Shown one piece after another: positions 7,914 to 17,081 of a stretch of DNA of 64,000 bases. The notes beneath the pieces were generated by a model. The model saw only the letters and a list, made by a program, of their open reading frames with translations, was not told the origin of the DNA and did no database searches. This DNA is from Thalassotalea insulae (GTDB taxonomy: Bacteria; Pseudomonadota; Gammaproteobacteria; Enterobacterales; Alteromonadaceae): contig NZ_BSST01000001.1 in assembly GCF_030161395.1 (NCBI RefSeq), forward strand, positions 62,001 through 126,000. The letters are read 5' to 3'. Within the stretch, counting starts at the first letter, position 1, and the number at the start of each line of letters is the position of its first letter. The position numbers and the translations under genes were made by a program.

Positions 7914-9263
7914 TTAAGCAAACAAACTGCTATGCAATTTTTCTACCGCTTCATTCGCCTGTTGTTCATCCACAAGAAAACACAAATTATGCTCACTCGC
8001 TCCTTGGCAAATCATCCGAACATTAATGCCTTTTAAGGTATCAAAAATACTGGTACCAACCCCATTAGTACGATGGATTTGATTACCGACCACCGCGATT
8101 AATGACAATCCGTGCTCGACAGAAACTTCACATAGCTGTTCAAGTTCCTGCACCACGGTAGAATTTAATAATGCCTGAGTTGAACCTTCTGGATTATCAA
8201 AAGTCATGGCAACACTGATTTCTGACGTAGTGATCAAATCAACACTGAGTTCATGTTTTGCTAAGACCGCAAATACATTCGCGAGAAAACCGCTAGCATG
8301 TAGCATTGCTGGGCTTTTAACTGTGACTAAGGTCTGTTCTCTGCGCAACGCAATGGAACGATATGTCGGTCTCGATTCCACTTGTTGTTGAATGCGGGTG
8401 CCACCTTTTTCAGGCTCTTTACTGGAACCGACAAATACCGGGATATTTTGCCGCATTGCCGGGATCAGCGTGGCCGGGTGTAAGATCTTTGCACCAAAGG
8501 TGGCCATTTCTGCCGCTTCACCAAAGCTGATCTCTTTAATCGAGCGTGCTTGATCAGTAATACGTGGGTCGGTAGTAAATATCCCAACCACATCGGTCCA
8601 AATTGCCAGATTATTCGCCGTTAATGCTTCCGCTAATAAAGCAGCACTATAATCAGAACCTCCACGGCCTAATGTCGTAGTTTCACCTTGCTCATTTTGA
8701 CCGATAAAGCCTTGGGTCACTAACACCTGATGTTGAAGTTTAGGGGCGAGATATTCTTTCGCATTTTTCTGTAACTGTTCAATGTCAACCAGCGCCTGAC
8801 CGTATAAACTATTCGTTTTCATCACTTGGCGAACATCAAAATACGCGCTATCAACGCCTACAGATTGTAATACTTTGGCAAAAATACGAGAACTCATTTG
8901 CTCGCCGTACGATAAAATAGTATCTGCAATGCTCTTACTGTGATTAATACCCTGCGCCTTCGCGTGTTCAGCCAGTTCATCCAGCAAAACAGAAATTTCG
9001 TCACTTAATTGCTGATCGTTAAGCTGAACTAAGATATTTTGCTGAATGTCGCTGATGTTCGCTAAAATTGATTGTTGTTCACTAGCTGGAATATTTTGCT
9101 GACTTAATCGTACCAGTAAATTAGTGACACCTGAACTGGCAGAAACGACCACTAAACGATTAGTAGCGTCATTTTTAACGATATCGGCACAACGTAGCAT
9201 TGCCTGAAAATCAGCAACACTGGTTCCACCAAATTTAGCAACAGTTAAATTGTTTAACGACAT
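7914..9263 (-). CDS. lysC: lysine-sensitive aspartokinase III
   Basis: This is aspartate kinase, the first step from aspartate to lysine and diaminopimelate. The 449-residue monofunctional enzyme begins with VAKFGGTSVAD (ATP/aspartate site). It contains LGRGGSDYSAALLAEAL and FGAKILHPATLIPA in the kinase domain and two C-terminal ACT domains (LVTVKSPAMLHASGFLANVF and LIAVVGNQIH...GINVRMICQGAS). Length and sequence match LysC rather than the fused ThrA/MetL enzymes. The start at 9263 has AGAGGG upstream. A lysine riboswitch in the leader fits lysine control of transcription or translation, in addition to allosteric inhibition through the ACT domains. Confidence 0.95.
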   Translation of the reverse strand: MSLNNLTVAKFGGTSVADFQAMLRCADIVKNDATNRLVVVSASSGVTNLLVRLSQQNIPASEQQSILANISDIQQNILVQLNDQQLSDEISVLLDELAEHAKAQGINHSKSIADTILSYGEQMSSRIFAKVLQSVGVDSAYFDVRQVMKTNSLYGQALVDIEQLQKNAKEYLAPKLQHQVLVTQGFIGQNEQGETTTLGRGGSDYSAALLAEALTANNLAIWTDVVGIFTTDPRITDQARSIKEISFGEAAEMATFGAKILHPATLIPAMRQNIPVFVGSSKEPEKGGTRIQQQVESRPTYRSIALRREQTLVTVKSPAMLHASGFLANVFAVLAKHELSVDLITTSEISVAMTFDNPEGSTQALLNSTVVQELEQLCEVSVEHGLSLIAVVGNQIHRTNGVGTSIFDTLKGINVRMICQGASEHNLCFLVDEQQANEAVEKLHSSLFA

Positions 9264-9421
9264 GAACTACCCTCTCTAGCAGCGGGCATCAATAGTACAC
9301 TATCAAGTAATGTAATGGATAACATATAAAAGGTCTCCCTAATGGTCGTATGTGACGACAAAAATATCTAAGGAAGAGCATGACTGAAGAGTATCCGCAA
9401 CATAGTACGGAAATATACGTT

Positions 9422-9630
9422 TCAGCCAGAAGCTCTCCACCCTTATCTATCTAACGCTGGACCTTGGTCCTATGTTAGTAGCGGTGACAATCCTAAGGAT
9501 TCAACCTTAGTGACCGAAACTGCAATGCCACACATATACAGCTCCTCGGCACTAGTCCCCCTCAATAACCGTCAAAGGAATGTGGTTCCTATTGTTATTT
9601 ACCTGGCTAATGCACCTCTTCTGGTGTGTA
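9422..9630 (-). promoter_or_regulatory. lysine riboswitch (L-box) in the lysC leader
   Basis: Read on the minus strand, the region contains the conserved elements of the lysine aptamer in order. They are ACCAGAAGAGGTGC at the 5' side of P1, GAGGGGGACTAGTGCCGAGG, CACTAAGGTTGAATCCTTAGG with GATTGTCACC, and GGTGGAGAGCTTCTGG at the 3' side. The 5' CCAGAAG pairs with the 3' CTTCTGG to close P1. It lies about 160 bases upstream of lysC, leaving an expression platform between 9264 and 9421. That interval holds no evident intrinsic terminator with a T-run, so control of translation start or RNA decay, as reported for E. coli lysC, is possible. Confidence 0.95.
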
Positions 9631-9848
9631 ATATCAGACCAAAACGTTTTAGCGCTATGCTAAGCAGTTCAGCAAAGCTTCAATATCTTTAGATAAAAGC
9701 TTTAATTTGAGTAATTAGTCTAATTTTACAACAAGGGCATTAAACCTTAGTATCAAAAAAAAATCAACCACTAAAAAAGTATTTCTTTTGCTATTCAAAG
9801 TACACGCTAGATTGCTAAAATATTGTTTTTAATCAAAGGGGATTAAAA
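9631..9848. other. AT-rich intergenic region carrying the divergent lysC and elyC promoters
   Basis: No coding potential is seen in this stretch between the riboswitch and elyC. It must hold the promoter of the lysC leader (minus strand) and that of elyC (plus strand). I could not single out a convincing -35/-10 pair for either. A run of nine A residues lies near 9757-9765. Confidence 0.5.
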
Positions 9849-10607
9849 TTGGATTTATTTTTTCTGAAAAAGGTACTTGGTTTTCTATTAATGCCGCTTA
9901 GCATCATCTCTATTTTGTTGATAATCGCCATTGTTTTTTTCCATAAAAAGCCAAAATTAAGCTTTAACTGTCTGATTGCTGGTAGCTTGATCCTTATTTT
10001 ATCTTCTATTGGCTGGGTATCAGATCGTTTAATATTACCGTTAGAAAGTCAGTACCAAAGTTATAACAACCCTACCGGTTCATTAAACTATATTGTGGTA
10101 CTCGGCTGCGGTCATACATCAGATAAAAAATTACCGGCAACCGCACAACTGTTTACTTGTTCATTGGAGCGTTTAGTAGAAGCGGTGCGTATTTATCGTT
10201 TACACCCAGAGGCGCAAATCATTGCCTCTGGTGCCGCATTTGATAATCAGGAATCCAATGCTGAAAAAGTCAAACAAGCGGCAATATTATTGGGCATTCC
10301 TAAGCACAAGATACTGATCGAGAGTTTTCCAAAAGATACCGAAGAAGAAGCTGAACTTATTGCTCCTCGGATAAAAGGCAGCAAAGCGGCACTCATAACT
10401 AACGCCGATCATATGCCACGCGCGATTAACTACTTTGTTCAACAAGGGGTCGAAGTGATCGCGGCGCCAGCCAACTTTTATGTCAAAGGATTTGAGCAAG
10501 AAAAACGCTGGCTTTATTACCTGCCAAACAGTCAAAATTTAGTACAAACCACCACTGCATGGTATGAAACGCTCGGGCTATTAGTACAATGGCTTAAATC
10601 CTTTTAG
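9849..10607 (+). CDS. elyC: envelope biogenesis factor ElyC (DUF218 family)
   Basis: This is a 252-residue inner-membrane protein. Two N-terminal membrane helices (about residues 7-30 and 36-58) are followed by a periplasmic DUF218 domain: YIVVLGCGHT, IIASGAAFDNQES, FPKDTEEEAELIAP, ALITNADHMPRAINYFVQQGVEVIAAPAN, and the ending YETLGLLVQWLK. The order and wording match E. coli ElyC (YcbC), which affects peptidoglycan synthesis and undecaprenyl-phosphate carrier use, more closely than SanA or YdcF. The start is a TTG at 9849, justified by AAAGGGG seven bases upstream. It appears to be monocistronic and converges on the NIF3-family gene. Confidence 0.85.
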   Translation: MDLFFLKKVLGFLLMPLSIISILLIIAIVFFHKKPKLSFNCLIAGSLILILSSIGWVSDRLILPLESQYQSYNNPTGSLNYIVVLGCGHTSDKKLPATAQLFTCSLERLVEAVRIYRLHPEAQIIASGAAFDNQESNAEKVKQAAILLGIPKHKILIESFPKDTEEEAELIAPRIKGSKAALITNADHMPRAINYFVQQGVEVIAAPANFYVKGFEQEKRWLYYLPNSQNLVQTTTAWYETLGLLVQWLKSF

Positions 10608-10639
10608 GAAATAGGATATAAGCCAATATACAGCGACAA

Positions 10640-11401
10640 TTACACCGGGTTATCGATATCAATAAACTCAGCATTAGGCGCTAGTTGTTCATTAAGGTGC
10701 TGAGCCAGTGCCTGTACGCCATAACGCTCAGTGGCGTGATGGCCGGCAGCAATAAAATGTATATCCATTTCCCGGGCAATATGGGTAGTTTGTTCAGAGA
10801 CTTCGCCGGAGACAAAGCAATCTATCCCCTGCTCGGCTGCCAGCTCGATATATGACTGGCCTCCACCAGTGCACCAGGCAATCGTTTTTATCGCTTTATT
10901 TGATGGTGGTGCGATATGCAATGAGGTTCGGGCCAATTTGCAATCAACTCGCTTAACAAAGTCTTCAGCCGCAATAGCTGTTTTAAGTTGCCCCTGAATA
11001 GCGACACTTTGCTGATTACCTAGCTCTAGCGGCCCTGTAACTTCAATCTCTAACAACTTTGCCAGCTGGGCATTATTCCCAAGCTCAGGGTGAATATCCA
11101 GCGGCAAGTGATAGGCAAATAAATTAATATCATGATCTAGCAGTTTTTTGATCCGTCGATATTTCATGCCACGAATAACATAAGATTCATTTTTCCAAAA
11201 GTATCCGTGATGGACGATAATTGCATCCGCTTTCGCTACGATGGCCTGATCGATCAGCGCTTCAGTCGCCGTTACCCCGGTGATGATTTTATTGATTTGT
11301 TCTTTCCCTTGGATTTGTAATCCATTCGGACAAAAATCTTTGATCAGCTCAGGCGTTAATAATTGATTTAAATAGGATTCTAATTCTGCTCTTAATATCA
11401 T
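10640..11401 (-). CDS. NIF3-family dinuclear metal-centre protein (YbgI type)
   Basis: This 253-residue protein belongs to the NIF3/YbgI family, which forms hexameric toroids with two metals per subunit; its biochemical role is unsettled. Metal ligands are visible in IVHHGYFWKNES (residues about 62-73), AYHLPLDIHPELGNN (about 97-111) and, near the C-terminus, AAGHHATERYGVQAL. It lies four bases downstream of the methyltransferase gene on the same strand, so the two are probably cotranscribed. An older 'GTP cyclohydrolase I type 2' label exists for this family but is not supported by anything seen here. Confidence 0.9.
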   Translation of the reverse strand: MILRAELESYLNQLLTPELIKDFCPNGLQIQGKEQINKIITGVTATEALIDQAIVAKADAIIVHHGYFWKNESYVIRGMKYRRIKKLLDHDINLFAYHLPLDIHPELGNNAQLAKLLEIEVTGPLELGNQQSVAIQGQLKTAIAAEDFVKRVDCKLARTSLHIAPPSNKAIKTIAWCTGGGQSYIELAAEQGIDCFVSGEVSEQTTHIAREMDIHFIAAGHHATERYGVQALAQHLNEQLAPNAEFIDIDNPV

Positions 11402-11405
11402 AGTG

Positions 11406-12170
11406 CTACTTATTACTTATTCGTGAAGAATTCATGGGGGTGACATTGACCGGCTGCAATTTCGCCCGTAATTTCCATTGCGGTTTAATTGGCGTTAACG
11501 GCAACACCCGCTTTTTGGCAACAATAACATAAATAGACCCTAAACTTGGTAAATATTGCTGGGCAAATTTACGCCAGTTGCGGGCTATCACTCCCTGGCT
11601 CATTTGGTGAGCTAATGAAGAGTGAAGACAACGTTGATCCATTAATATTTCGTACCCCATTAGATTCAACCAATCTTTCACTCGCATGGCAGAGAAAAAG
11701 CGCTCATTCCACGGTCGTTGTTGGCGACGATAAGGGACGAAACTGTTCAACCCAGCTAAGCTTAATGGGTTATATCCGGTTAATACCAGATAGCCGTTAG
11801 GGATCAACACTCGATTGGCCTCGCGAATAACATGATGAGGATCCAAAGAAAACTCCAACACATGACTTAACACACAAACATCAACGCTATGTTCCAGTAC
11901 AGGTAAATCATCGATGTCGGCAAAAATGGTATTCGCAGATAAATCACAAACTTTTTGTTTTTCAGAAACAGTTACCTGATGTTTAATCGCACATTGGCTA
12001 CTGTCAATAAAACCGCTTAATGCCCCTATTTTCAGTAAGTGGTAACCGAAAAATTTTTGCCACCAAGGCGCCAGTAAACTGTTGATTTCGTCTAGAATCA
12101 ATGGACCGTTAGGTAACTTTTGCCAACTTGATGGCGAGTGAGGCTGTCTAAATGCTAATGCAGGTTTCAT
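11406..12170 (-). CDS. class I SAM-dependent methyltransferase (YafS-like)
   Basis: This is a 254-residue Rossmann-fold methyltransferase of the Methyltransf_11 type. The segment ADIDDLPVLEHSVDVCVLSHVLEFSLDPHHVIREANRVLIPNGYLVLTGYNPLSL covers motifs II-V, with the acidic loop and a postmotif I typical of the family. The glycine-rich motif I is poorly conserved (LLKIGALSGFID), as in other members found beside gloB. The gene is divergent from gloB, the same association as yafS/gloB in enterobacteria, which supports orthology. The substrate is not known. Confidence 0.75.
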   Translation of the reverse strand: MKPALAFRQPHSPSSWQKLPNGPLILDEINSLLAPWWQKFFGYHLLKIGALSGFIDSSQCAIKHQVTVSEKQKVCDLSANTIFADIDDLPVLEHSVDVCVLSHVLEFSLDPHHVIREANRVLIPNGYLVLTGYNPLSLAGLNSFVPYRRQQRPWNERFFSAMRVKDWLNLMGYEILMDQRCLHSSLAHQMSQGVIARNWRKFAQQYLPSLGSIYVIVAKKRVLPLTPIKPQWKLRAKLQPVNVTPMNSSRISNK

Positions 12171-12266
12171 TATTTATCTATCAGGTTCGTTAATATCATA
12201 GTACATGGATGGGCAATTTATCGTTACCACAGTATAATAACAGCATATTATTATTGAGGATGATTT

Positions 12267-13076
12267 ATGTCACAAAGTCAAACGTTAAATCACGTTAACA
12301 TCTCTCCAATAAAAGCTTTTTCCGATAACTATATCTGGGCGATAACAAAGAGTGAAAGTCATCATTTAGCCTTAATTGACCCAGGTGATGCGAAAGTATG
12401 TATTGATCATATTGAACAACAGCAACTGGTATTATCTCATATTCTCATTACTCATCATCATCCCGATCATACCGGAGGTATCTCAGAACTAGTAAGATAT
12501 TGCCATAACAAACAGTGGCCGATAGAGGTATTAGCACCAAAGAGCAATGTAATTCCCGATGTAACTCGTCAACTTAAAGAAAAGGATAAAATTGAATTAA
12601 CAGATTTTGATGTAACCCTGACAGTAATAGAGTTACCTGGTCATACTCTGGATCATATTGGCTATTACAATAACGAGTTATTATTTTGCGGAGATACCTT
12701 ATTTTCAGGTGGTTGTGGCCGATTATTTGAAGGAAGTCCAGAACAAATGCACACTTCATTAAATAAACTCAAACAGTTACCCGAGCAAACGGCTGTTTAT
12801 TGTACCCATGAATATACACTAGCCAATTTAGAATTCGCGCTGGCGGTTGAACCCAAAAACCCTAAGTTAGTTCATTATTATCATCAAGTAGCAGAACTTC
12901 GTCGTCAGGATAAAGTTTCATTACCTTCATCTATCGCATTGGAAAAGCAAATTAATCCGTTTTTACGAGCAGATCAAACTAGCATCAAAGAAAGTGCCCA
13001 GCAATACCTAGCTCATGCATTGCATGATGAAGTAGCTGTTTTTGCCACCATTAGAAAATGGAAAGACAGCTTTTAA
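12267..13076 (+). CDS. gloB: hydroxyacylglutathione hydrolase (glyoxalase II)
   Basis: This is the second enzyme of methylglyoxal detoxification, hydrolysing S-lactoylglutathione to lactate and glutathione. The binuclear metal motif THHHPDH is at residues 62-68. Later ligands are in LPGHTLDH, LFCGDTLFSGGCGRLFEG (bridging Asp) and YCTHEYTLANLEFA (His). The C-terminal helical domain ends with the glyoxalase II-type FATIRKWKDSF. At 269 residues it is slightly longer than the E. coli enzyme because of about a dozen extra N-terminal residues. A GAGGATG ribosome site precedes the ATG. Confidence 0.94.
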   Translation: MSQSQTLNHVNISPIKAFSDNYIWAITKSESHHLALIDPGDAKVCIDHIEQQQLVLSHILITHHHPDHTGGISELVRYCHNKQWPIEVLAPKSNVIPDVTRQLKEKDKIELTDFDVTLTVIELPGHTLDHIGYYNNELLFCGDTLFSGGCGRLFEGSPEQMHTSLNKLKQLPEQTAVYCTHEYTLANLEFALAVEPKNPKLVHYYHQVAELRRQDKVSLPSSIALEKQINPFLRADQTSIKESAQQYLAHALHDEVAVFATIRKWKDSF

Positions 13077-13143
13077 CGGCAAAATGTTGAATCAACGCCG
13101 CAATTTAGTAAACTAAGGCTAACAATCAATAAATAAAGTATTC

Positions 13144-14784
13144 ATGAAGTCTTTATCTTTTTCAATTTCCATTGCGATCGCCTTAATGGGCTGTCAGTCG
13201 ACAAATCTACAGCAAAGTGTAGCCGTAGACAAAAATGATGGCACCTCGACAAATTTATTAGCCGAGCACACCGCATCTCCCGTTGATATTAGTCAGGCGT
13301 TACTCACTGATGAAAATATCGAAGTTATCCATCCGGTTGCCGATGTCTCGTTAAACTTATCTGACGAAGCAATCGTCAGTGACGATGTCTGGCAGCGGAT
13401 TAGAACACAACTCGCATTTGACATACCACAAAACCGTCGCGTGGTAGTACAACGTAACTGGTACGCCAAACACCAGTCTTATTTAGATCGCGTCGCTAAA
13501 CGTGCTGAGCCCTACATGCATTTTATTGTTGAAGAGCTGGAAGCGGCAAATATGCCGATGGAAATCGCGTTACTACCAATTGTTGAAAGCGCCTTTGACC
13601 CCTTCGCCTACTCTCATGGCCGGGCATCAGGCATGTGGCAATTTGTTCCAGGCACTGCCACCCGTTTCGGTATGAAGCAAAACTGGTGGTATGACGGCCG
13701 ACGAGACGTTGTGGCGTCAACCAAAGGTGCAATAAAATACTTACAATATCTTAATAAGTTTTTTGATGGCGATTGGTTATTAGCGTTGGCAGCTTACAAT
13801 TCAGGCGAAGGACGAGTCAGAAGAGCGATGCGTAATAATGCACGTAAAAATATTCCAACCGATTTTTGGTCACTGGATCTACCGAAAGAAACCCGGGCTT
13901 ATGTCCCTAAATTATTAGCCCTTGCCGATTTAGTAAAACGCCCTAATGATTTTAACGTCAGCTTCTACCCGATAGAAAACAAAAGTGTTATCAGTGCGGT
14001 GGATATCGGCTCGCAAATAGATTTAGCCAAAGCAGCTGAATTGGCGGGGATGAGTTTAGAAGAGTTACAGCACCTTAACCCAGGTTATAACCGCTGGGCA
14101 ACGGATCCTAAGGGGCCACATTATCTCGTGATCCCTAATAATAAAGTCACTGCTTTTAAGTCTAGATTAAGCAACTTAAGTGATAAAGAGCGACTGGCTT
14201 GGCAGCGCTATAAAATTCGTCGTGGTGATAGCTTAGGCAAGATTGCGAATAAGTTTAATACCGATATTGGCGTGATCAAACAAGTCAATAATATTCGCGG
14301 CACTCAAATTCGTGAAGGTAAACACCTGTTAATTCCGGTCGCAGCCAAATCTCTTGATGCCTATACTTTATCGCAAGAACAGCGTTTAGCGAAAAAACAA
14401 AACTATCGCCGTGGCAATGAAAAAATTACCTATACGGTAAAAACTGGAGATAATTTCTGGGATATCAGCCGCGCTTATAAGGTTAATTATCGTCAATTAG
14501 CAAAATGGAATGGCATGGCTCCTAAAGATACCTTAAAGCCAGGACAGAAACTGGTGATCTGGCGTCAGGCTAAAATTGCTAACGTGTCAGATAAACCGGT
14601 AGAACAAGCAATATTACGCAACATTACTTACAAAGTGAGACGCGGTGATTCATTTGCCCGTATTGCCGATAAATTTAATGTCACCATTCGCGATATTGAA
14701 CGCTGGAATAGTTTAAGTCGCAGTAAATACTTGCAACCAGGACAATTACTTAAACTATCTGTGGATGTTACTAACGCGATTTAA
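13144..14784 (+). CDS. mltD: membrane-bound lytic murein transglycosylase D with three LysM repeats
   Basis: This is a 546-residue lipoprotein that cleaves peptidoglycan glycan strands to 1,6-anhydro-muropeptides. The lipobox ALMGC puts the lipidated cysteine at residue 17. The SLT catalytic domain includes MEIALLPIVESAFDPFAYSHGRASGMWQF (catalytic Glu in VESAF) and LALAAYNSGEGRVRRA. Three C-terminal LysM modules begin at YKIRRGDSLGKIA, YTVKTGDNFWDIS and YKVRRGDSFARIA. The gloB-mltD order is conserved in gammaproteobacteria. A terminator hairpin follows. Confidence 0.94.
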   Translation: MKSLSFSISIAIALMGCQSTNLQQSVAVDKNDGTSTNLLAEHTASPVDISQALLTDENIEVIHPVADVSLNLSDEAIVSDDVWQRIRTQLAFDIPQNRRVVVQRNWYAKHQSYLDRVAKRAEPYMHFIVEELEAANMPMEIALLPIVESAFDPFAYSHGRASGMWQFVPGTATRFGMKQNWWYDGRRDVVASTKGAIKYLQYLNKFFDGDWLLALAAYNSGEGRVRRAMRNNARKNIPTDFWSLDLPKETRAYVPKLLALADLVKRPNDFNVSFYPIENKSVISAVDIGSQIDLAKAAELAGMSLEELQHLNPGYNRWATDPKGPHYLVIPNNKVTAFKSRLSNLSDKERLAWQRYKIRRGDSLGKIANKFNTDIGVIKQVNNIRGTQIREGKHLLIPVAAKSLDAYTLSQEQRLAKKQNYRRGNEKITYTVKTGDNFWDISRAYKVNYRQLAKWNGMAPKDTLKPGQKLVIWRQAKIANVSDKPVEQAILRNITYKVRRGDSFARIADKFNVTIRDIERWNSLSRSKYLQPGQLLKLSVDVTNAI

Positions 14785-14807
14785 CGCCGCAACAGACAAA
14801 TAAAAGC

Positions 14808-14835
14808 AAGAAGGCATTCTATTGAATGCCTTCTT
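14808..14835. terminator. bidirectional terminator between mltD and the HAD hydrolase
   Basis: Perfect twelve-base arms (AAGAAGGCATTC / GAATGCCTTCTT) flank the loop TATT. It serves the convergent mltD and HAD/rluC transcripts. Confidence 0.85.
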
Positions 14836-14857
14836 TAGTTAAGCATTCAGCGACAAA

Positions 14858-15505
14858 TTATAACAATAAGTCCTGCAACTCAAATAATGAATCAACAATC
14901 GCTTTAGGCTGGTACTGCGCCAATGTGATTTTGTCATCGACGCCATAAGTGACACCTATGCGGTCAACATTGGCATTTTTTGCCATTGCCATATCGTGAC
15001 GAGTATCCCCGATCATTACCGCCTCTTCAGGTCGAACATTAAGCTCAGCTAAAATTTGCTCGAGCATTTCTGGGTGCGGTTTCGACTGACATTCATAACC
15101 ACAGCGCGAACTATGAAAATAATGCTTCGTATCCGTCATTTGCCATACTCGCTCTAATCCATCTCGGCCTTTACCGGTAGCCACCGCTAACAATTTATCC
15201 TGTTGTCGTAATTGCTCAAGCAAATTTATCGCATTATCAAATAAGGGAGTCGGCGTTGTATCCAATGCCTTATATTGCACCTTATATCGCTGGTGAAGAC
15301 TTTCCCCTATAGCAGCAGTCAATTTAGGAAACAAAATTTCCGCAGCTTTTGGTAAACTTAAACCAATAATTTCACGCACTTGCTCGGCGCTGGGGATTTC
15401 TAATGCCAGATCTTTTGCTGCTGATTGCATAGAAGAGACGATACGGGCGACAGAATCCATCACAGTACCGTCCCAATCAAATATCACTAACTTATAATGA
15501 TGCAT
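14858..15505 (-). CDS. HAD-IA phosphatase linked to rluC (phosphoglycolate phosphatase-like)
   Basis: This is a 215-residue haloacid-dehalogenase phosphatase. Motif I is IFDWDGTVMDS (nucleophile Asp10, acid/base Asp12), motif II is LLAVATGKGRDGL (Thr), and motifs III/IV are SKPHPEMLEQIL and VMIGDTRHDMAMA. It belongs to the phosphoglycolate-phosphatase-like group habitually encoded next to rluC. The true substrate is not established, so calling it gph would be unsafe. It follows rluC by 16 bases on the same strand and is probably cotranscribed. Confidence 0.85.
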   Translation of the reverse strand: MHHYKLVIFDWDGTVMDSVARIVSSMQSAAKDLALEIPSAEQVREIIGLSLPKAAEILFPKLTAAIGESLHQRYKVQYKALDTTPTPLFDNAINLLEQLRQQDKLLAVATGKGRDGLERVWQMTDTKHYFHSSRCGYECQSKPHPEMLEQILAELNVRPEEAVMIGDTRHDMAMAKNANVDRIGVTYGVDDKITLAQYQPKAIVDSLFELQDLLL

Positions 15506-15521
15506 CTAACGGTTACTTTCT

Positions 15522-16484
15522 TTAATTACGTTTTTCTTTAACTAACTGTTTTAATAATTTTTCCAGCGACGCTTCCAGTGGCGCTTCCACTTTTAAGCGC
15601 TGCTCCGTTGTCGGGTGAGTAAATTCAATACTGGCAGCATGTAAAAATAAACGTTTAAGGCCCAAAGATTTCATCTCACCGTCAAATTCAGGATGACCAT
15701 ATTTGTTATCCCCTGCAATAGGATGGCCTTTACATTGACAATGAACGCGAATTTGATGAGTACGTCCGGTCACAGGAAACGCTCTAACTAACGTCGCACC
15801 ATTATAATGTTGTAACACCTTATAACGGGTTTCCGATTCTTTACCGTTAATATTATCAACCACTACCACTCGCTCACCAGATTTTAAATCGTTCTTTTTT
15901 AATCCTTCGGTGACACGCGTCAGCTTAGATGACCAGCGCCCCTTCACGAGCGCATGATAAAACTTTTGCACTTTTTTGTTACGTAGCTGTTCATGCAAAT
16001 TACGCAATGCCGAGCGCTTTTTAGCAATCACTAAGCAGCCGGAAGTATCTCTATCCAAACGATGCACTAGCTCTAACATCCGCGCTTCCGGGCGTAACGC
16101 CCGCAACGCTTCAATCACACCAAAATTCACGCCACTACCGCCGTGAACTGCCATACCTGAAGGCTTGTTAATCACGATTAAGCGATCATCTTCAAATAAA
16201 ATTTGTTTTTCCAGATTCGCGACAACATTAAGTTGTGTAGATACGGCAGGCGCTTTTTCCGAGACTCTGATCGGCGCAATTCTCAACACATCCTGATCAA
16301 CTAATTTGTATTCAGGCTTTGTGCGTTTCTTATTTACACGAATTTCTCCTTTACGCAACAAACGATAAATCATGCTTTTCGGCACACCTTTTAACGTTTT
16401 TACCAGGAAATTATCGATTCTTTGGCCAGCATCTTCACTATCAACGGTGATAAATCTGACTTGAGGTTTAGTACTTTCTGTCAT
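15522..16484 (-). CDS. rluC: 23S rRNA pseudouridine(955/2504/2580) synthase RluC
   Basis: This is an RluA-family pseudouridine synthase. An N-terminal S4 RNA-binding domain (QRIDNFLVKTLKGVPKSMIYRLLRKGEIRVNKKR, residues 17-54) precedes the catalytic domain, which has ELVHRLDRDTSGCLV with the essential Asp in RLDRDTSG. VTGRTHQIRVHCQCKGHPIAGDNKYG is the family C-terminal signature. The length of 320 residues and divergence from rne match the classic rne/rluC arrangement of E. coli, supporting RluC rather than RluA or RluD. Confidence 0.94.
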   Translation of the reverse strand: MTESTKPQVRFITVDSEDAGQRIDNFLVKTLKGVPKSMIYRLLRKGEIRVNKKRTKPEYKLVDQDVLRIAPIRVSEKAPAVSTQLNVVANLEKQILFEDDRLIVINKPSGMAVHGGSGVNFGVIEALRALRPEARMLELVHRLDRDTSGCLVIAKKRSALRNLHEQLRNKKVQKFYHALVKGRWSSKLTRVTEGLKKNDLKSGERVVVVDNINGKESETRYKVLQHYNGATLVRAFPVTGRTHQIRVHCQCKGHPIAGDNKYGHPEFDGEMKSLGLKRLFLHAASIEFTHPTTEQRLKVEAPLEASLEKLLKQLVKEKRN

Positions 16485-17081
16485 AACGCGCAGTTTAACA
16501 TACTTTTTTATAAAATTACGCTAAATAAGCTGACGATTTAATTGCCTTTTTCATAAAAAAAGTGGGATAATAGCCAAGTTGCACTATAATTGAACGGCAA
16601 CATTAAAATTGGAAGCTTTTTACGAATTGTAAGAGGTAATTTGCGGCTACATTATTGAGCATTACGACAAAAATGACTGAATAACTGAATGGCCTATTGC
16701 GTAATTGACGTGAGTACCCTGTCAAAACAAACGCATAAACATTTTATCCAGCGACAAAAAAGCACTAGGTAAATTAGATTTAATCGTCTTGGGAATTTTC
16801 AACAGATATAACGCATCATAAATAAACAATGATGATTATCGCTACCCTAAGATTGTTAAAACAAGCACAGCACTTTTGCTGAGCACATGAAGAAACATAA
16901 CTAAACAGGTAAAGTGCCTGTTTATTGAATAGACAATCAGAAAATTTTAACAGCTTTTTGCGTAATATGGCGCATTAAGATTGACATCCGTGAGGCTGAC
17001 AAATCGCTGTTACCATAGCGACAGATTGCTTTGTGTACTAAGCAAATAGTGTGTTGTGACTAAAATTGAGTCAAACAAACT
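16485..17081 (+). promoter_or_regulatory. long structured leader region of rne
   Basis: About 600 bases without a gene separate rluC and rne. Several hairpins can be drawn in the plus-strand RNA. They are CAGCA/TGCTG at 16868-16881, TAAACAGG/CCTGTTTA at 16902-16924, TCGCT/AGCGA at 17004-17021, and TTGCTT/AAGCAA at 17026-17045, the last only 36 bases before the start codon. In E. coli the rne 5' UTR mediates feedback, because RNase E cleaves its own message through leader stem-loops. The length and placement here fit that role, but sequence similarity to the E. coli elements was not established. Confidence 0.55.
16542..16571 (+). promoter_or_regulatory. candidate sigma-70 promoter for rne
   Basis: TTGCCT (16542-16547) and GATAAT (16566-16571) are separated by 18 bases, close to consensus. 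Transcription from here would give a leader of about 500 nt. A second TATAAT at 16585-16590 lacks a good -35 box. Confidence 0.4.

Noticed and set aside
9510..9692. Open frame of 60 codons on the plus strand upstream of elyC
   Set aside because: It is antisense to the conserved lysine riboswitch and has no protein-like features.
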